12,271 bases of DNA from Halieaceae bacterium (GCA_902518075.1 CABYEX010000037.1:1-12271), one strand, 5' to 3'; counted from the stretch's first letter, positions 1 to 7,103 are shown. Made by a program: numbers and translations. The notes: generated by a model from the letters alone, not told the origin.

Positions 1-6
1 GAGTAG

Positions 7-111
7 CATTATCGGGTGGGTGCTCTCATGAGCCATTCCAGCATCCAACAGACCAGCGAATATGTGGCTACAAATGACGAGATGCTGAAGAAAGCGCTTT
101 GTTTGGTTTAA
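7..111 (+). pseudogene. C-terminal end of a tyrosine recombinase (fragment)
   Basis: The codons from 7 to the TAA at 109-111 read HYRVGALMSHSSIQQTSEYV and then about 14 more residues. The stretch SHSSIQQTSEY matches box II of tyrosine recombinases (typical form GHSSIQTTxxY): a conserved His, nine residues, then the catalytic Tyr nucleophile, followed by a short tail. An in-frame TAG sits at 4-6, just before the visible segment, so this is either a frameshifted or truncated integrase or one cut by the window edge. The ATG at 28 would give only 27 residues and is unlikely to be a true start. The next gene begins 20 bases downstream on the same strand. The family call rests on this motif alone, without a database search. 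Confidence 0.55.
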
Positions 112-131
112 TCTAGGCAGAACGGGGGAAG

Positions 132-560
132 GTGATGATCAAATTAGGGGGTGTTGCTGCAGCCGCAGGGATCCTGTCTCACCTCAAAGCCACCACAGCG
201 GATGAGGTCGCGACGGACCTCAAGCAGCGCGACGAAGGGCTGGCGCAACAGATTCTGGACGAGATGCTGCCGTTTGAACGCTTGGCGCAAGCAGACAGCC
301 GCAGCCTCCAAACGCTGGTGCGCGAGGCTGAGGCTCAGATGCTGATGCTTGCGCTTGCAGGCGCCGCTAAGGACACCCGCGACGCTTTTCTGGGTTGCCT
401 GTCGTCCAGAGCCCGCGTGCACTTTATGGAGGAAATGTCCCTTATAGGGCCCGCTCGGAGAAGTGACGTCGAGGAAGCGCGGAAATGCCTCTCACGGCTA
501 GCGAGAGAACTGGCCGATCAAGATCGATTTACGCTGCCAGTAGACGGATATATTCGTTAG
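132..560 (+). CDS. FliG C-terminal domain-like protein, lacks N-terminal and most of middle domain
   Basis: The 142-residue product matches the C-terminal portion of the flagellar motor switch protein FliG, which normally has about 330 residues. It opens with the GGVxxAAxIL segment of the middle domain (residues 6-15). An MxxF motif follows at 45-48 (MLPF; usual form MFxF). Next come DSRSLQTLVRE (55-65), LALAGA (73-78), LSSRAR (90-95) and GPARRSDVEEA (106-116), which corresponds to the usual GPVRLSDVEEAQ and the charged torque helix facing the stator. The N-terminal FliF-binding domain and the EHPQ motif are missing. An in-frame stop at 114-116 rules out a longer form. The start is GTG 132 or ATG 135, with a purine-rich GGGGGAAGG just upstream. 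No other flagellar gene is visible and the neighbours are integrase pieces, so this is a displaced fragment or a free-standing domain protein carried by the element. Confidence 0.7.
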   Translation: MMIKLGGVAAAAGILSHLKATTADEVATDLKQRDEGLAQQILDEMLPFERLAQADSRSLQTLVREAEAQMLMLALAGAAKDTRDAFLGCLSSRARVHFMEEMSLIGPARRSDVEEARKCLSRLARELADQDRFTLPVDGYIR

Positions 561-567
561 CGTCAGC

Positions 568-822
568 TCATGCGCAGAACGCGTTGGAGAATTCCGCCAA
601 GTCGCTGGGATACAGCAGGTCAGCGCCCATTTGAATCTTTGAAAATAGCTTGTCCAACTCGTCTGCCATTTCAATGACTGCCTCTCGTGCAACTTTTAGA
701 TCATGTGTTCCCAGTGATCGTATTATTTCGCGGCGACCTACAAAAAATCTAATGTTCAGAGGCACTACTCTTCTGAAATAGAAGAAGCCACCGCGGCAAG
801 TCAGATAAGGAATAGTTTTCAA
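568..822 (-). pseudogene. N-terminal fragment of a DUF6538-type tyrosine integrase
   Basis: The 84-residue reading frame begins MKTIPYLTCRGGFFYFRRVV and continues with GRREIIRSLGTHDLKVARE. This is the typical N-terminus of phage and island integrases with a DUF6538 arm-binding domain (pattern YLxxRGGxYYFRRxVP, then RRSLGTxDLxxAR). Such enzymes usually have 400 residues or more. Here the frame stops after the first domain, a few bases from the end of the convergent FliG-like gene, so the core-binding and catalytic domains are lost. The start is TTG at 820-822; an in-frame TGA lies a few codons upstream, so a longer N-terminus is not possible. The gene points away from the tmRNA 3'-end fragment about 100 bases upstream, which is the usual position of an integrase beside its attachment site. 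A small protein retaining only the DNA-binding arm is possible but less likely. Confidence 0.7.
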
Positions 823-824
823 AA

Positions 825-866
825 TGTATCACCCGATGTAGCAAATTAATGTTTTTGGGTGATACA
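825..866. promoter_or_regulatory. Inverted repeat at integrase start, possible operator
   Basis: TGTATCACCC at 825-834 and its exact reverse complement GGGTGATACA at 857-866 are separated by 22 bases. The repeat ends three bases from the integrase fragment's start codon, so it covers the position expected for its promoter. It could be a repressor operator or an arm-type site for the integrase or an excisionase. The symmetry is seen directly; the role is inferred. Confidence 0.4.
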
Positions 867-919
867 AAATCAGCTGCACCGCGCATAACTTATTGAAAGT
901 TATGGCGATGCTCTGAATA

Positions 920-942
920 TGGTGGAGGCGGCGGGAGTTGAA
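920..942 (-). other. Attachment-site core: 3' end of a tmRNA (ssrA) gene
   Basis: Read on the minus strand, this segment runs TTCAACT (T-loop), CCCGCC (3' side of the T stem), GCCTCC (acceptor stem) and CCA. That is the 3' terminus of many proteobacterial tmRNA genes. The sequence before the T-loop does not continue into tmRNA: the 5' half of the T stem is replaced. Only the part reconstituted by integrase-mediated insertion is therefore present. Its position 100 bases upstream of an integrase N-terminus supports an att site at an element end or between two tandem elements. A tRNA-Ser end is a less likely source. Confidence 0.65.
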
Positions 943-959
943 TCTATACTGTAAAACGC

Positions 960-973
960 TGCTCTGTAGAGCA
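960..973. repeat. Short hairpin beside the att core
   Basis: TGCTCT and AGAGCA form a 6-bp stem around a two-base loop. A-rich sequence lies before it and TTTTA after it. The stem is too short for a convincing terminator. It may be a site within the attachment region. Confidence 0.2.
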
Positions 974-997
974 TTTTATAGCTCTCTTCTGGTCATG

Positions 998-1017
998 TGC
1001 CCCCAAAAATGCCCCCA
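998..1017. repeat. Two TGCCCCCA direct repeats, 12-base period
   Basis: TGCCCCCA occurs at 998-1005 and again at 1010-1017, separated by AAAA. On the minus strand this is a pair of TGGGGGCA boxes. Paired G-run boxes are often seen next to tRNA/tmRNA-targeting integrase sites and could be arm-type binding sites. The repeats are seen directly; the role is inferred. Confidence 0.35.
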
Positions 1018-1077
1018 GTCCAAAGTGTCATGCTGCTAGTAAAGCTTACTTGGCACTCTGATCTAAGGCCAAGCAAT

Positions 1078-1123
1078 ACTCAGCATCATAGCCAGTGAGA
1101 ACTGGCTGTGTCCTGTGCTGAGT
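1078..1123 (+). other. Two-part stem-loop with GNRA-type tetraloop, possible structured RNA
   Basis: An outer 8-bp stem (ACTCAGCA 1078-1085 with TGCTGAGT 1116-1123) encloses an internal loop and an inner 7-bp stem (AGCCAGT 1090-1096 with ACTGGCT 1101-1107). The inner stem is capped by GAGA, a GNRA tetraloop. No U-tract follows, so this is not a simple terminator. It lies in a non-coding stretch about 230 bases before the ABC operon and could belong to a leader or small RNA. No known riboswitch class is recognised. Confidence 0.3.
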
Positions 1124-1174
1124 CGGTCAATCTGACTATCGTTCCTCGGGAAGTTTTCAGGGGGTGAAGACTGT

Positions 1175-1206
1175 GGCCTTGGACCAGTGGGTAACCAATC
1201 CAAGCC
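1175..1206 (+). other. Second stem-loop upstream of the ABC operon
   Basis: GGCCTTGGA (1175-1183) pairs with TCCAAGCC (1199-1206) with one bulged base, enclosing a 15-base loop. It follows the nested stem-loop at 1078-1123, so the two could be parts of one transcript. Apart from these two structures, nothing recognisable is seen between 1020 and 1349. Confidence 0.22.
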
Positions 1207-1349
1207 GGGATACCAAGGTGTAAAAATCGATACAAATGTCACGGCGATAAGCATTCTAATCGGCTCGGATTTGCGTATACATCGTGATTCCGTGTTGTCT
1301 GTCCGCCAAAGGCGGACACTCGCTCAGTGCTGACACATGTAGGGTTGCC

Positions 1350-2012
1350 ATGTTCAAACTTAAACAAGTGGACAAATCGTTTCGTGATCGTGGCGACGTC
1401 ATTCATGTGGCGAGGGATTTGTCCTGGTGTGTGGGTTCCGGCGAGAGCGCCGCGCTAATGGGAGAGAGTGGCGCTGGTAAGACCACGCTCATGAATATAA
1501 TCGCCGGTCTTGACACGGCCGATAGTGGCGAGGTGCTGGTCGACGATGTGCGAATTGATCGGCTCAATCAGGCGGAACTTACCGGTTTTCGCCGAAATCA
1601 CATCGGGCTAATCTTCCAAAAGTTCCACTTGGTACCCTCGTTATCGGCCTGGGATAACGCCGCGTTGCAAGCTCGTTTGGCAGGCGCCTTCGATAGAGAT
1701 TTTGCTAACCATTTATTTGACGTGTTGGGTATCGATCACCTCGCACATCGACGCCCAAGCCAGCTATCAGGTGGACAGCAACAACGGGTTGCGATAGCGC
1801 GAGCGCTCATGCATCAACCTCAACTGGTATTGGCTGATGAGCCCACTGGAAACCTCGACGAGGCCACCAGCAATACGGTCATCGAGCTACTGGTGAGTGC
1901 TGCCTTAAATGCAGGTGCTACGCTGGTGGTAGTTACGCATAGTGCATCAATAGCAAGTCATCTGAGTCATTCTTTCCGATTGGGCTCTGGCTCCTTAACT
2001 CAAGCCATATGA
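1350..2012 (+). CDS. ABC transporter ATP-binding protein, LolD/MacB type
   Basis: This 220-residue ATPase powers the FtsX-type permease encoded next. It has Walker A GESGAGKTT (38-46), Q-loop Gln90 in IFQKFH, signature LSGGQQQRVAIARA (139-152), Walker B LVLADEPT (159-166), D-loop NLD (168-170) and switch His197 in VVTH. Length and motifs fit the LolD/YbbA/MacB-N family, whose members drive export or extraction of lipids, lipoproteins or small molecules rather than import. ATG 1350 was chosen because FKLKQVDKSF is where the family domain begins. A GTG at 1284 would add 22 residues unlike the family. The ribosome-binding site is weak (AGGG at 1341-1344). The stop overlaps the permease start by four bases (ATGA), indicating translational coupling. 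The substrate cannot be read from the ATPase. Confidence 0.93.
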   Translation: MFKLKQVDKSFRDRGDVIHVARDLSWCVGSGESAALMGESGAGKTTLMNIIAGLDTADSGEVLVDDVRIDRLNQAELTGFRRNHIGLIFQKFHLVPSLSAWDNAALQARLAGAFDRDFANHLFDVLGIDHLAHRRPSQLSGGQQQRVAIARALMHQPQLVLADEPTGNLDEATSNTVIELLVSAALNAGATLVVVTHSASIASHLSHSFRLGSGSLTQAI

Positions 2013-4492
2013 CTCGCGTTACTCTGGTGACACTGGCGACCACACTTGCCTTCTATCGTCAAAACCCTCTGCAAGCACTCTTTGTTCTAATTGGCCTGGT
2101 ATTGGGCTGCGGACTTTACACCGCGGTTGCCCAAATCAACGCAAGCGCGGAAGCGAGCTACGCGGAAGCTGATCAGATTCTAGGTGTTTCGGCACAGTGG
2201 CGAATTACTGACCGCGTGAGCACTGAAGTCGCCATTAGTGACTATATCCGGCTCCGACGCGCGGGCTTCACTCAGGTTTATCCGGTGATAGAAAAGCGAC
2301 TTGCCAGCGCAGATGGGGCGCTCATTTCGATCATAGCGACAGATTTATTGGCGCTGCCATTTACAGGGGTAGGCGTTGGCGACGATAGTGCATTTGAAAA
2401 CAGTCCATTTGGCGGTGATGGCTGGAGTCGCTTGACGCAACCGCCTTACGAAGCATGGGTTCCCTCCCAGACGGCTGCCCGCTTAGCGGTTACCGAGGGG
2501 CAGCAGATTAGGCTTAGTGAGGGCAAACGGCTACCGCCAACGGTGATCCGGTCTCAGGTGCAACAACGCGATCAAATTTTTATCGACTTGGGTGCGGCGC
2601 TATCGCTATTCGAGACAGAAAGGTTTTCTTATCTGGCCGCCCCTCCTCTGACAGAGACCGAGCAACAGAGATTTTCCGATCAGTTTGGTGGTCGCTTAAT
2701 GCTATCTAACAAGTCGGAGGCGCTTGATCTTTCACAGCTGACCCAAAGCTTGCATACAAACCTAACTGCATTGGGATTGCTGTCGTTTGTCGTAGGCACT
2801 TTCATTGTTTTTAACGCGGTGAATTTTTCGCTGCATGCTAGGCAACAAGCCTTCCGCGTGCTGCGGGATTTGGGTGCTGTAAGGCAAGCGATTGTTGCGG
2901 CAATTGCAATCGAGACACTGGTTTGGGCTGTTACTGGTGCTTTGCTTGGGACACTCCTAGCGCAGCCTTTAAGTGCGGCGTTGATGCCTGCGGTGGCGGC
3001 AACCATGCAAAATATCTACGGGGCTTCAGTATCTAGTCTCCCCATATTCAACACGGGACTATTTTGGGAGGCGCTATTGCTCGCGTTTACGGGGTTGATC
3101 TTGGCGCTGGTCTTACCATTGTTTCGGGCAACCGCAATTAGTTCTGATGAATTTAGCGTGCGAGACGAGAAATTCCTCTTGCGACACGATTTTGCCCTAG
3201 CGGGCGTCGGGTTGGCGCTACTTTTGCTCGCCTACGTCTGCTATCCAATAGCCTCGTCGGTGGTGCAAGGGTTTGCTCTACTCTCACTGGTATTGTTTGC
3301 CGGAGTTGCGTTGCTGCCCATCATGGTGTTGTTGGTGTCGGCGTTGGGTGGAACGGTGACACGACAACATTGGTTGGCGCGCTGGGCTTTTTCTGACGTG
3401 AGCCACCAGTTTCCGCATTTGCGGCTGGCGATGATGGCGTTGTTGCTTACCTTGATTGCGAACATCGGTGTCACCTCGTTGGTAGCCAGTTTCCGGCTAG
3501 CGCTCACCGACTGGCTTGAAACGCGGTTATCGGCAGATTTTTATGTGACAGCGGGTGCCATGGAGACCGAATATCTCGTGGGTCAAGATTGGATTCGAGC
3601 TGCTCATCGGCGCGCGGTCGCAGAGCAATCGTTCGCTGACAGAACCATGACGGTTGTTGGTGTTGATGTCGACGCGCCCGACTTCGGCCCCGATAATATT
3701 ATCGACGCCACCCCCGGTGCTTTTGCTCGCTGGTCCGTCGGTGGTGTCGGTGTCGACCGTGTTTTTGCCAACGAGCAGTTGAAATACCTCGCCGGGGTTG
3801 AGGTTGGCGATACACTTGAGCTGGAGACCGAACTCGGTCTGCGACCATTTGAGGTACTAGGCTTTTTTCATGATTACGGGAACGTCAACTTCTCGCTTTA
3901 TTTGCCTAGCCGGCGCTTTGATCAATTGTATGCGAGTGCTGAACCACAAGGGTGGGGCATTTGGGTACAGCATAATAAGTACGCGACAGCTGAGTTAGGT
4001 TTGTCGCAACTCGGGCTTCAGCCAACACAGTGGGTGTCACAGCGTGATGTACTCGCCTTATCTATGGCTATTTTTGACCGCACATTTGCTATTACTCGTG
4101 CGCTGAATGGCTTGACATTGCTGGTAGCGGCCGTGGCTATCTTCTCGTCACTGCTGGCCGTGTACCAATTTAGACGATCGGAGTACGCCCTATGGCGATC
4201 GTTGGGTATGAGTTGGTTTGGCTTTTTTACTGTGTTGGGCTTTCCTATCGTTCTTATGACAGCCGTGGTGATGGCGCTGGCATTACCTCTAGGTGTCGTA
4301 CTGTCTTGGTTGCTCATTCATAAGATCAACGTTATTTCCTTTGGGTGGACAATGCCTTTGATCGTCGCTACTGAACCAATCGTCTTTTTGTTTGTTGTTG
4401 TTGCCGTGGTCGTATTAGCCGCATTTGCCTTGGCCTCAATGAGGCAGCAAGCAGCAGTCAATAAAGCGCTGAAGAGCCTCGCGGGTGAGTGA
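2009..4492 (+). CDS. ABC transporter permease, FtsX/MacB-like family, duplicated
   Basis: This 827-residue inner-membrane protein is the partner of the preceding ATPase. After one N-terminal membrane segment (about 20-42) comes a periplasmic region (45-250). Hydrophobic segments follow near 252-273, 293-328, 350-372, 395-412 and 420-447, then 472-495. A second periplasmic region (500-690) is followed by three more segments near 698-718, 735-770 and 783-810. This doubled layout of membrane segment, large periplasmic domain and membrane bundle is typical of COG0577/COG3127-like exporters (YbbP, SalY), which move hydrophobic cargo or drive periplasmic work. FRVLRDLGA (282-290) and EYALWRSLGM (725-734) are the repeated cytoplasmic coupling helices after the membrane helix of each half. 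It overlaps both the ATPase gene and the following secreted-protein gene by four bases, so all three are probably made together. The substrate is unknown. Confidence 0.9.
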   Translation: MTRVTLVTLATTLAFYRQNPLQALFVLIGLVLGCGLYTAVAQINASAEASYAEADQILGVSAQWRITDRVSTEVAISDYIRLRRAGFTQVYPVIEKRLASADGALISIIATDLLALPFTGVGVGDDSAFENSPFGGDGWSRLTQPPYEAWVPSQTAARLAVTEGQQIRLSEGKRLPPTVIRSQVQQRDQIFIDLGAALSLFETERFSYLAAPPLTETEQQRFSDQFGGRLMLSNKSEALDLSQLTQSLHTNLTALGLLSFVVGTFIVFNAVNFSLHARQQAFRVLRDLGAVRQAIVAAIAIETLVWAVTGALLGTLLAQPLSAALMPAVAATMQNIYGASVSSLPIFNTGLFWEALLLAFTGLILALVLPLFRATAISSDEFSVRDEKFLLRHDFALAGVGLALLLLAYVCYPIASSVVQGFALLSLVLFAGVALLPIMVLLVSALGGTVTRQHWLARWAFSDVSHQFPHLRLAMMALLLTLIANIGVTSLVASFRLALTDWLETRLSADFYVTAGAMETEYLVGQDWIRAAHRRAVAEQSFADRTMTVVGVDVDAPDFGPDNIIDATPGAFARWSVGGVGVDRVFANEQLKYLAGVEVGDTLELETELGLRPFEVLGFFHDYGNVNFSLYLPSRRFDQLYASAEPQGWGIWVQHNKYATAELGLSQLGLQPTQWVSQRDVLALSMAIFDRTFAITRALNGLTLLVAAVAIFSSLLAVYQFRRSEYALWRSLGMSWFGFFTVLGFPIVLMTAVVMALALPLGVVLSWLLIHKINVISFGWTMPLIVATEPIVFLFVVVAVVVLAAFALASMRQQAAVNKALKSLAGE

Positions 4493-5616
4493 TGATGGAT
4501 GACGTTCAATTGCGCCGATGGTTTTTCCTTTCGCTTGTCATCATCTGTGGATCCACGAGCGAACTTGCTGTGGCACAAGACCCGTATCAGCTTTTGCGTC
4601 AACCGGCAGATGGCTTCGCTCAGGTCGAACCGGGTAGGACATTTCTCTTTCCGCAGGATCATTACCCACATGAACGTTTCAAAATTGAGTGGTGGTACCT
4701 CACTGCGAATCTGACGGATAGCGACGGGCGGGATTACGGTATTCACTGGACGCTGTTTCGTCAGGCGATGAACTCGGGCCCCAATCCTGGTGGCTGGCAG
4801 TCGAATCAAACCTGGATGGCCCATGCAGCGATCTCCACACCGCATGATTTTGAGTTTTTACAGCGGTTTGCGCGGGGTGGCGTGGGGCAAGCGGGGGTTG
4901 CAGTGACGCAACAAAATACGTTCGAGGCTTGGATGGATGACTGGCTTTGGCTGTCAGATTCGTTGGCGCCTTTTCCGGGAGTTCTGACTGCCAGTACTGA
5001 TACCCATCGCTTCAAGCTGATGCTGGAGGCTACTGATGCCTGGGTGTTGCAGGGTGAAGAGGGATTTAGTCTAAAGAGTGACCTCGGTCAAGCAAGTTAT
5101 TACTACAGTCAGCCCTTGATCGATATTGCTGGCACGATATGGGTTGATGATAAGCCCGTCGAGGTGGCTGGTCAGGGCTGGTTAGATCGCGAGTGGAGCT
5201 CGCAACCATTAGCAGACAATCAGGCCGGCTGGGATTGGGTGTCGCTGCACTTGAGTGATGGCAGTGCTCTGATGGTTTATCAGTTGCGTCATGATTCGGG
5301 CGAGCACTACATCAGCGGCAGCTGGGTGAGTGAGGCTGGCGAGGTCACTGTGCTGGAGGCCGGGGACGTAACTATGACTCCTCAGAGTACAACTCGCCTG
5401 ACTATTACAAGCGCTGTGGGCGGAAAGGGACCTAGTAGCATCAAAGAAATACCGCTCGACTGGCGTGTCCGAGCGCCTAACCTCGGGATCAATATCTCAG
5501 TCACGACGGAACGGCCTCACAGCTGGCTTGAAACGGTATTTCCCTATTGGGAAGGACCTGTTGTAGTGCAGGGAAGCCACCAGGGCGTGGGCTATTTAGA
5601 GCTGACCGGTTACTAG
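4489..5616 (+). CDS. Secreted CrtC/AttH lipocalin-like protein (COG5621 type)
   Basis: This 375-residue exported protein resembles the CrtC/AttH family of carotenoid 1,2-hydratase and predicted secreted hydrolases, which has two lipocalin-like barrels. Residues 8-29 look like a Sec signal peptide (hydrophobic core FFLSLVII, cleavage after AVA at 29). Family marks are KIEWWYLTANL (65-75), GIHWTLFRQ (84-92), MAHAAIS (110-116), GQGWLDREWSSQ (228-239), GWDWVSLHL (247-255) and the terminal GYLELTGY (368-375). Biochemically studied CrtC members hydrate carotenoids, but many homologues sit beside an ABC ATPase and an FtsX permease, as here, where the role is unknown. GTG 4489 overlaps the permease stop by four bases; ATG 4492 or 4495 are alternatives. 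Inference: it binds or modifies a lipophilic molecule on the periplasmic side of the transporter. Cys20 is not in a good lipobox, so it is probably not a lipoprotein. Confidence 0.85.
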   Translation: MMMDDVQLRRWFFLSLVIICGSTSELAVAQDPYQLLRQPADGFAQVEPGRTFLFPQDHYPHERFKIEWWYLTANLTDSDGRDYGIHWTLFRQAMNSGPNPGGWQSNQTWMAHAAISTPHDFEFLQRFARGGVGQAGVAVTQQNTFEAWMDDWLWLSDSLAPFPGVLTASTDTHRFKLMLEATDAWVLQGEEGFSLKSDLGQASYYYSQPLIDIAGTIWVDDKPVEVAGQGWLDREWSSQPLADNQAGWDWVSLHLSDGSALMVYQLRHDSGEHYISGSWVSEAGEVTVLEAGDVTMTPQSTTRLTITSAVGGKGPSSIKEIPLDWRVRAPNLGINISVTTERPHSWLETVFPYWEGPVVVQGSHQGVGYLELTGY

Positions 5617-6080
5617 GGAATGAACAGTCGTCAAGTTAAAGTAGGTCTCTAGACAAAAAAGGGCACCTGACGACGATTTCGCTGCTTGTTGGGATGTCCA
5701 GAGTCTGAATCCTCTCATAGCGTAATAGACTTGGATTGATGCCACTCCCGCCGCTCTTCGGCCATAGCTTTGCTCACATCCGGCAGCCCTACCACATAGG
5801 ACAGGGCGTTACAGCGTGTCGCGATGGTTGGACGGTCTACTCTCGAAAGTGGCTTTCCGCCAGGGACAAGGTTCTTGGAGGCCCTCCGAACATCGCAGCA
5901 GACCTATTAAGCAACAGCATGCGCTCAGACACTGCAGGCCGCTACTTAGGTTTCTATCGATACGAGCGATGCGGGTAGCCGGTATGCAGGAGCTCGGTTG
6001 AGATCAGCGAATCCGAAGCCTACCGTGTTTTCCATCACAATTCCGCTACTGTTCTCCCGCCCAAGGTGTAGGAGACAACC
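5617..6080. other. Intergenic region, no convincing gene
   Basis: The only longer frame (plus strand 5736-5978, 80 codons) has no recognisable family. A short minus-strand frame ending at 5715 reads plausibly (LPDVSKAMAEERREW) but covers only about 40 codons. A small hairpin lies at 5871-5891: GTTC..GGAG, loop GCC, CTCC-GAAC. No terminator with a U-tract is seen after the lipocalin-like gene. The stretch may be decayed coding DNA. Confidence 0.4.
5998..6026 (+). promoter_or_regulatory. Weak candidate promoter for the alternative oxidase gene
   Basis: TTGAGA (5998-6003) and TACCGT (6021-6026) are 17 bases apart, about 55 bases before the oxidase start codon. The -35 box is close to consensus but the -10 box is poor. 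No clear NsrR or FNR palindrome is visible nearby. Confidence 0.2.
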
Positions 6081-6653
6081 ATGAGTGATTGGTTCGCTCG
6101 GAGCATGACAGCGTTTTTCCGCTTTTTTGCTGATGCGTTCTTTGCGAAGCGCTACGGCCATCGCGCTGTCGTGCTAGAAACAGTCGCAGGAGTGCCCGGA
6201 ATGGTTGCTGGTATGTGGGTTCACCTCAAAAGCCTGCGGCAAGCTAAGACAGGCTACGGCCCACTTATACGTGAGCTATTAGCCGAAGCTGAGAACGAGC
6301 GCATGCATTTGATGTTCTTTATCGACATTGCACAGCCTAGCTGGCTAGAGAGGGCGCTGATACTAATCGCGCAGTTGGTCTTCATGGTTTACTACTTCGT
6401 GCTTTATGTCGTGTCGCCTAAGACAGCGCATAAGATGATCCACTACTTCGAGGTGGAAGCAGTCGTGAGTTACACCAGCTACTTAGAGCAGATAGAGGCC
6501 GGCAAGATAGAGGACAGCCCGGCACCGAGTCTTGCAATGGACTACTACGACCTGCCCTCTGATGCGAGGCTGTCTGACATGATTGTTAGGGTTAGGGCTG
6601 ACGAGCAGGGACATGCAGACGCTAACCTAACTTTCTCAGACGCATACCGATAG
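6081..6653 (+). CDS. aox: Alternative oxidase (diiron ubiquinol oxidase), compact bacterial form
   Basis: AOX passes electrons from ubiquinol directly to oxygen, making water without pumping protons; it is a monotopic protein on the inner membrane and resists cyanide and NO. All six expected iron ligands are present by comparison with the trypanosomal enzyme: Glu33 (LETVAGVPG), Glu73 and His76 (AENERMH), Glu124 (YFEVEAV), Glu175 and His178 (RADEQGH). The near-diiron Tyr131 (SYTSY) is also present. At 190 residues it keeps the catalytic four-helix core and lacks the long N-terminus of mitochondrial enzymes. The last motif is RADEQGHAD rather than the usual RADEAxHRD. ATG 6081 has a good AGGAG six bases upstream. 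It stands alone, over 400 bases from the gene before and over 900 from the gene after. In Vibrio aox is controlled by NO-responsive NsrR; no such site is recognised here. Confidence 0.93.
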   Translation: MSDWFARSMTAFFRFFADAFFAKRYGHRAVVLETVAGVPGMVAGMWVHLKSLRQAKTGYGPLIRELLAEAENERMHLMFFIDIAQPSWLERALILIAQLVFMVYYFVLYVVSPKTAHKMIHYFEVEAVVSYTSYLEQIEAGKIEDSPAPSLAMDYYDLPSDARLSDMIVRVRADEQGHADANLTFSDAYR

Positions 6654-6783
6654 GGAAGATGTAGCCGCTCACGATTACTAATTCAGTTGCTAATTAAGGG
6701 CCCAGTGCTATACGAAGCTGTGTATGGAGGGCGTAGGCGCCTCAGGGATCTGTGGCGAAAAACGCCCTGTGCATCAAACTAGT

Positions 6784-6819
6784 GAAAGCTTGGTGGGCGG
6801 CTGACTACCTTAAGCTTTC
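6784..6819. repeat. Inverted repeat GAAAGCTT / AAGCTTTC
   Basis: GAAAGCTT (6784-6791) and AAGCTTTC (6812-6819) are perfect inverted copies. A further GGT/ACC pair lies inside, offset by two bulged bases, leaving a 12-base loop. No T-run follows on either strand. It lies 130 bases after the oxidase gene and could be a processing or protein-binding site. Confidence 0.3.
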
Positions 6820-7103
6820 CGCATACTCCGCTTGCCGCATATAGATCATCACTCGAAAATTTCGTGCCGTCACATGTTCACTTACCCGATACCTAAGAAT
6901 GTGAGAAGGCGCCAGAATTGGATCTCCCGCATGCCACATACCCCCGGCATCAAGTTCAAATGGATCGCCGATCTTCAGTGTTTGCCGGTTTTAATCTAGC
7001 CTGCGATAGCATTGCTAAGCTCCAATTTCTTAACTTAAGTAGTGTTGGCTACTATCGCGTCCAAATAGCTCATCGAAGACATACCGAAGCACGCAATAAG
7101 GAA

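Noticed and set aside
1063..1254. 63-codon minus-strand frame before the ABC operon
   Set aside because: It has no ribosome-binding site or family resemblance, and it overlaps the two stem-loops.
4318..4845. 175-codon open frame on the minus strand
   Set aside because: It lies opposite the well-supported permease and lipocalin-like genes, and its product is low-complexity Thr/Ala/Lys text with no family motif.
5715..5838. Short minus-strand frame ending LPDVSKAMAEERREW and a few residues more
   Set aside because: The text looks protein-like, but only about 40 codons remain, with no ribosome-binding site or recognisable family; at most a relic.
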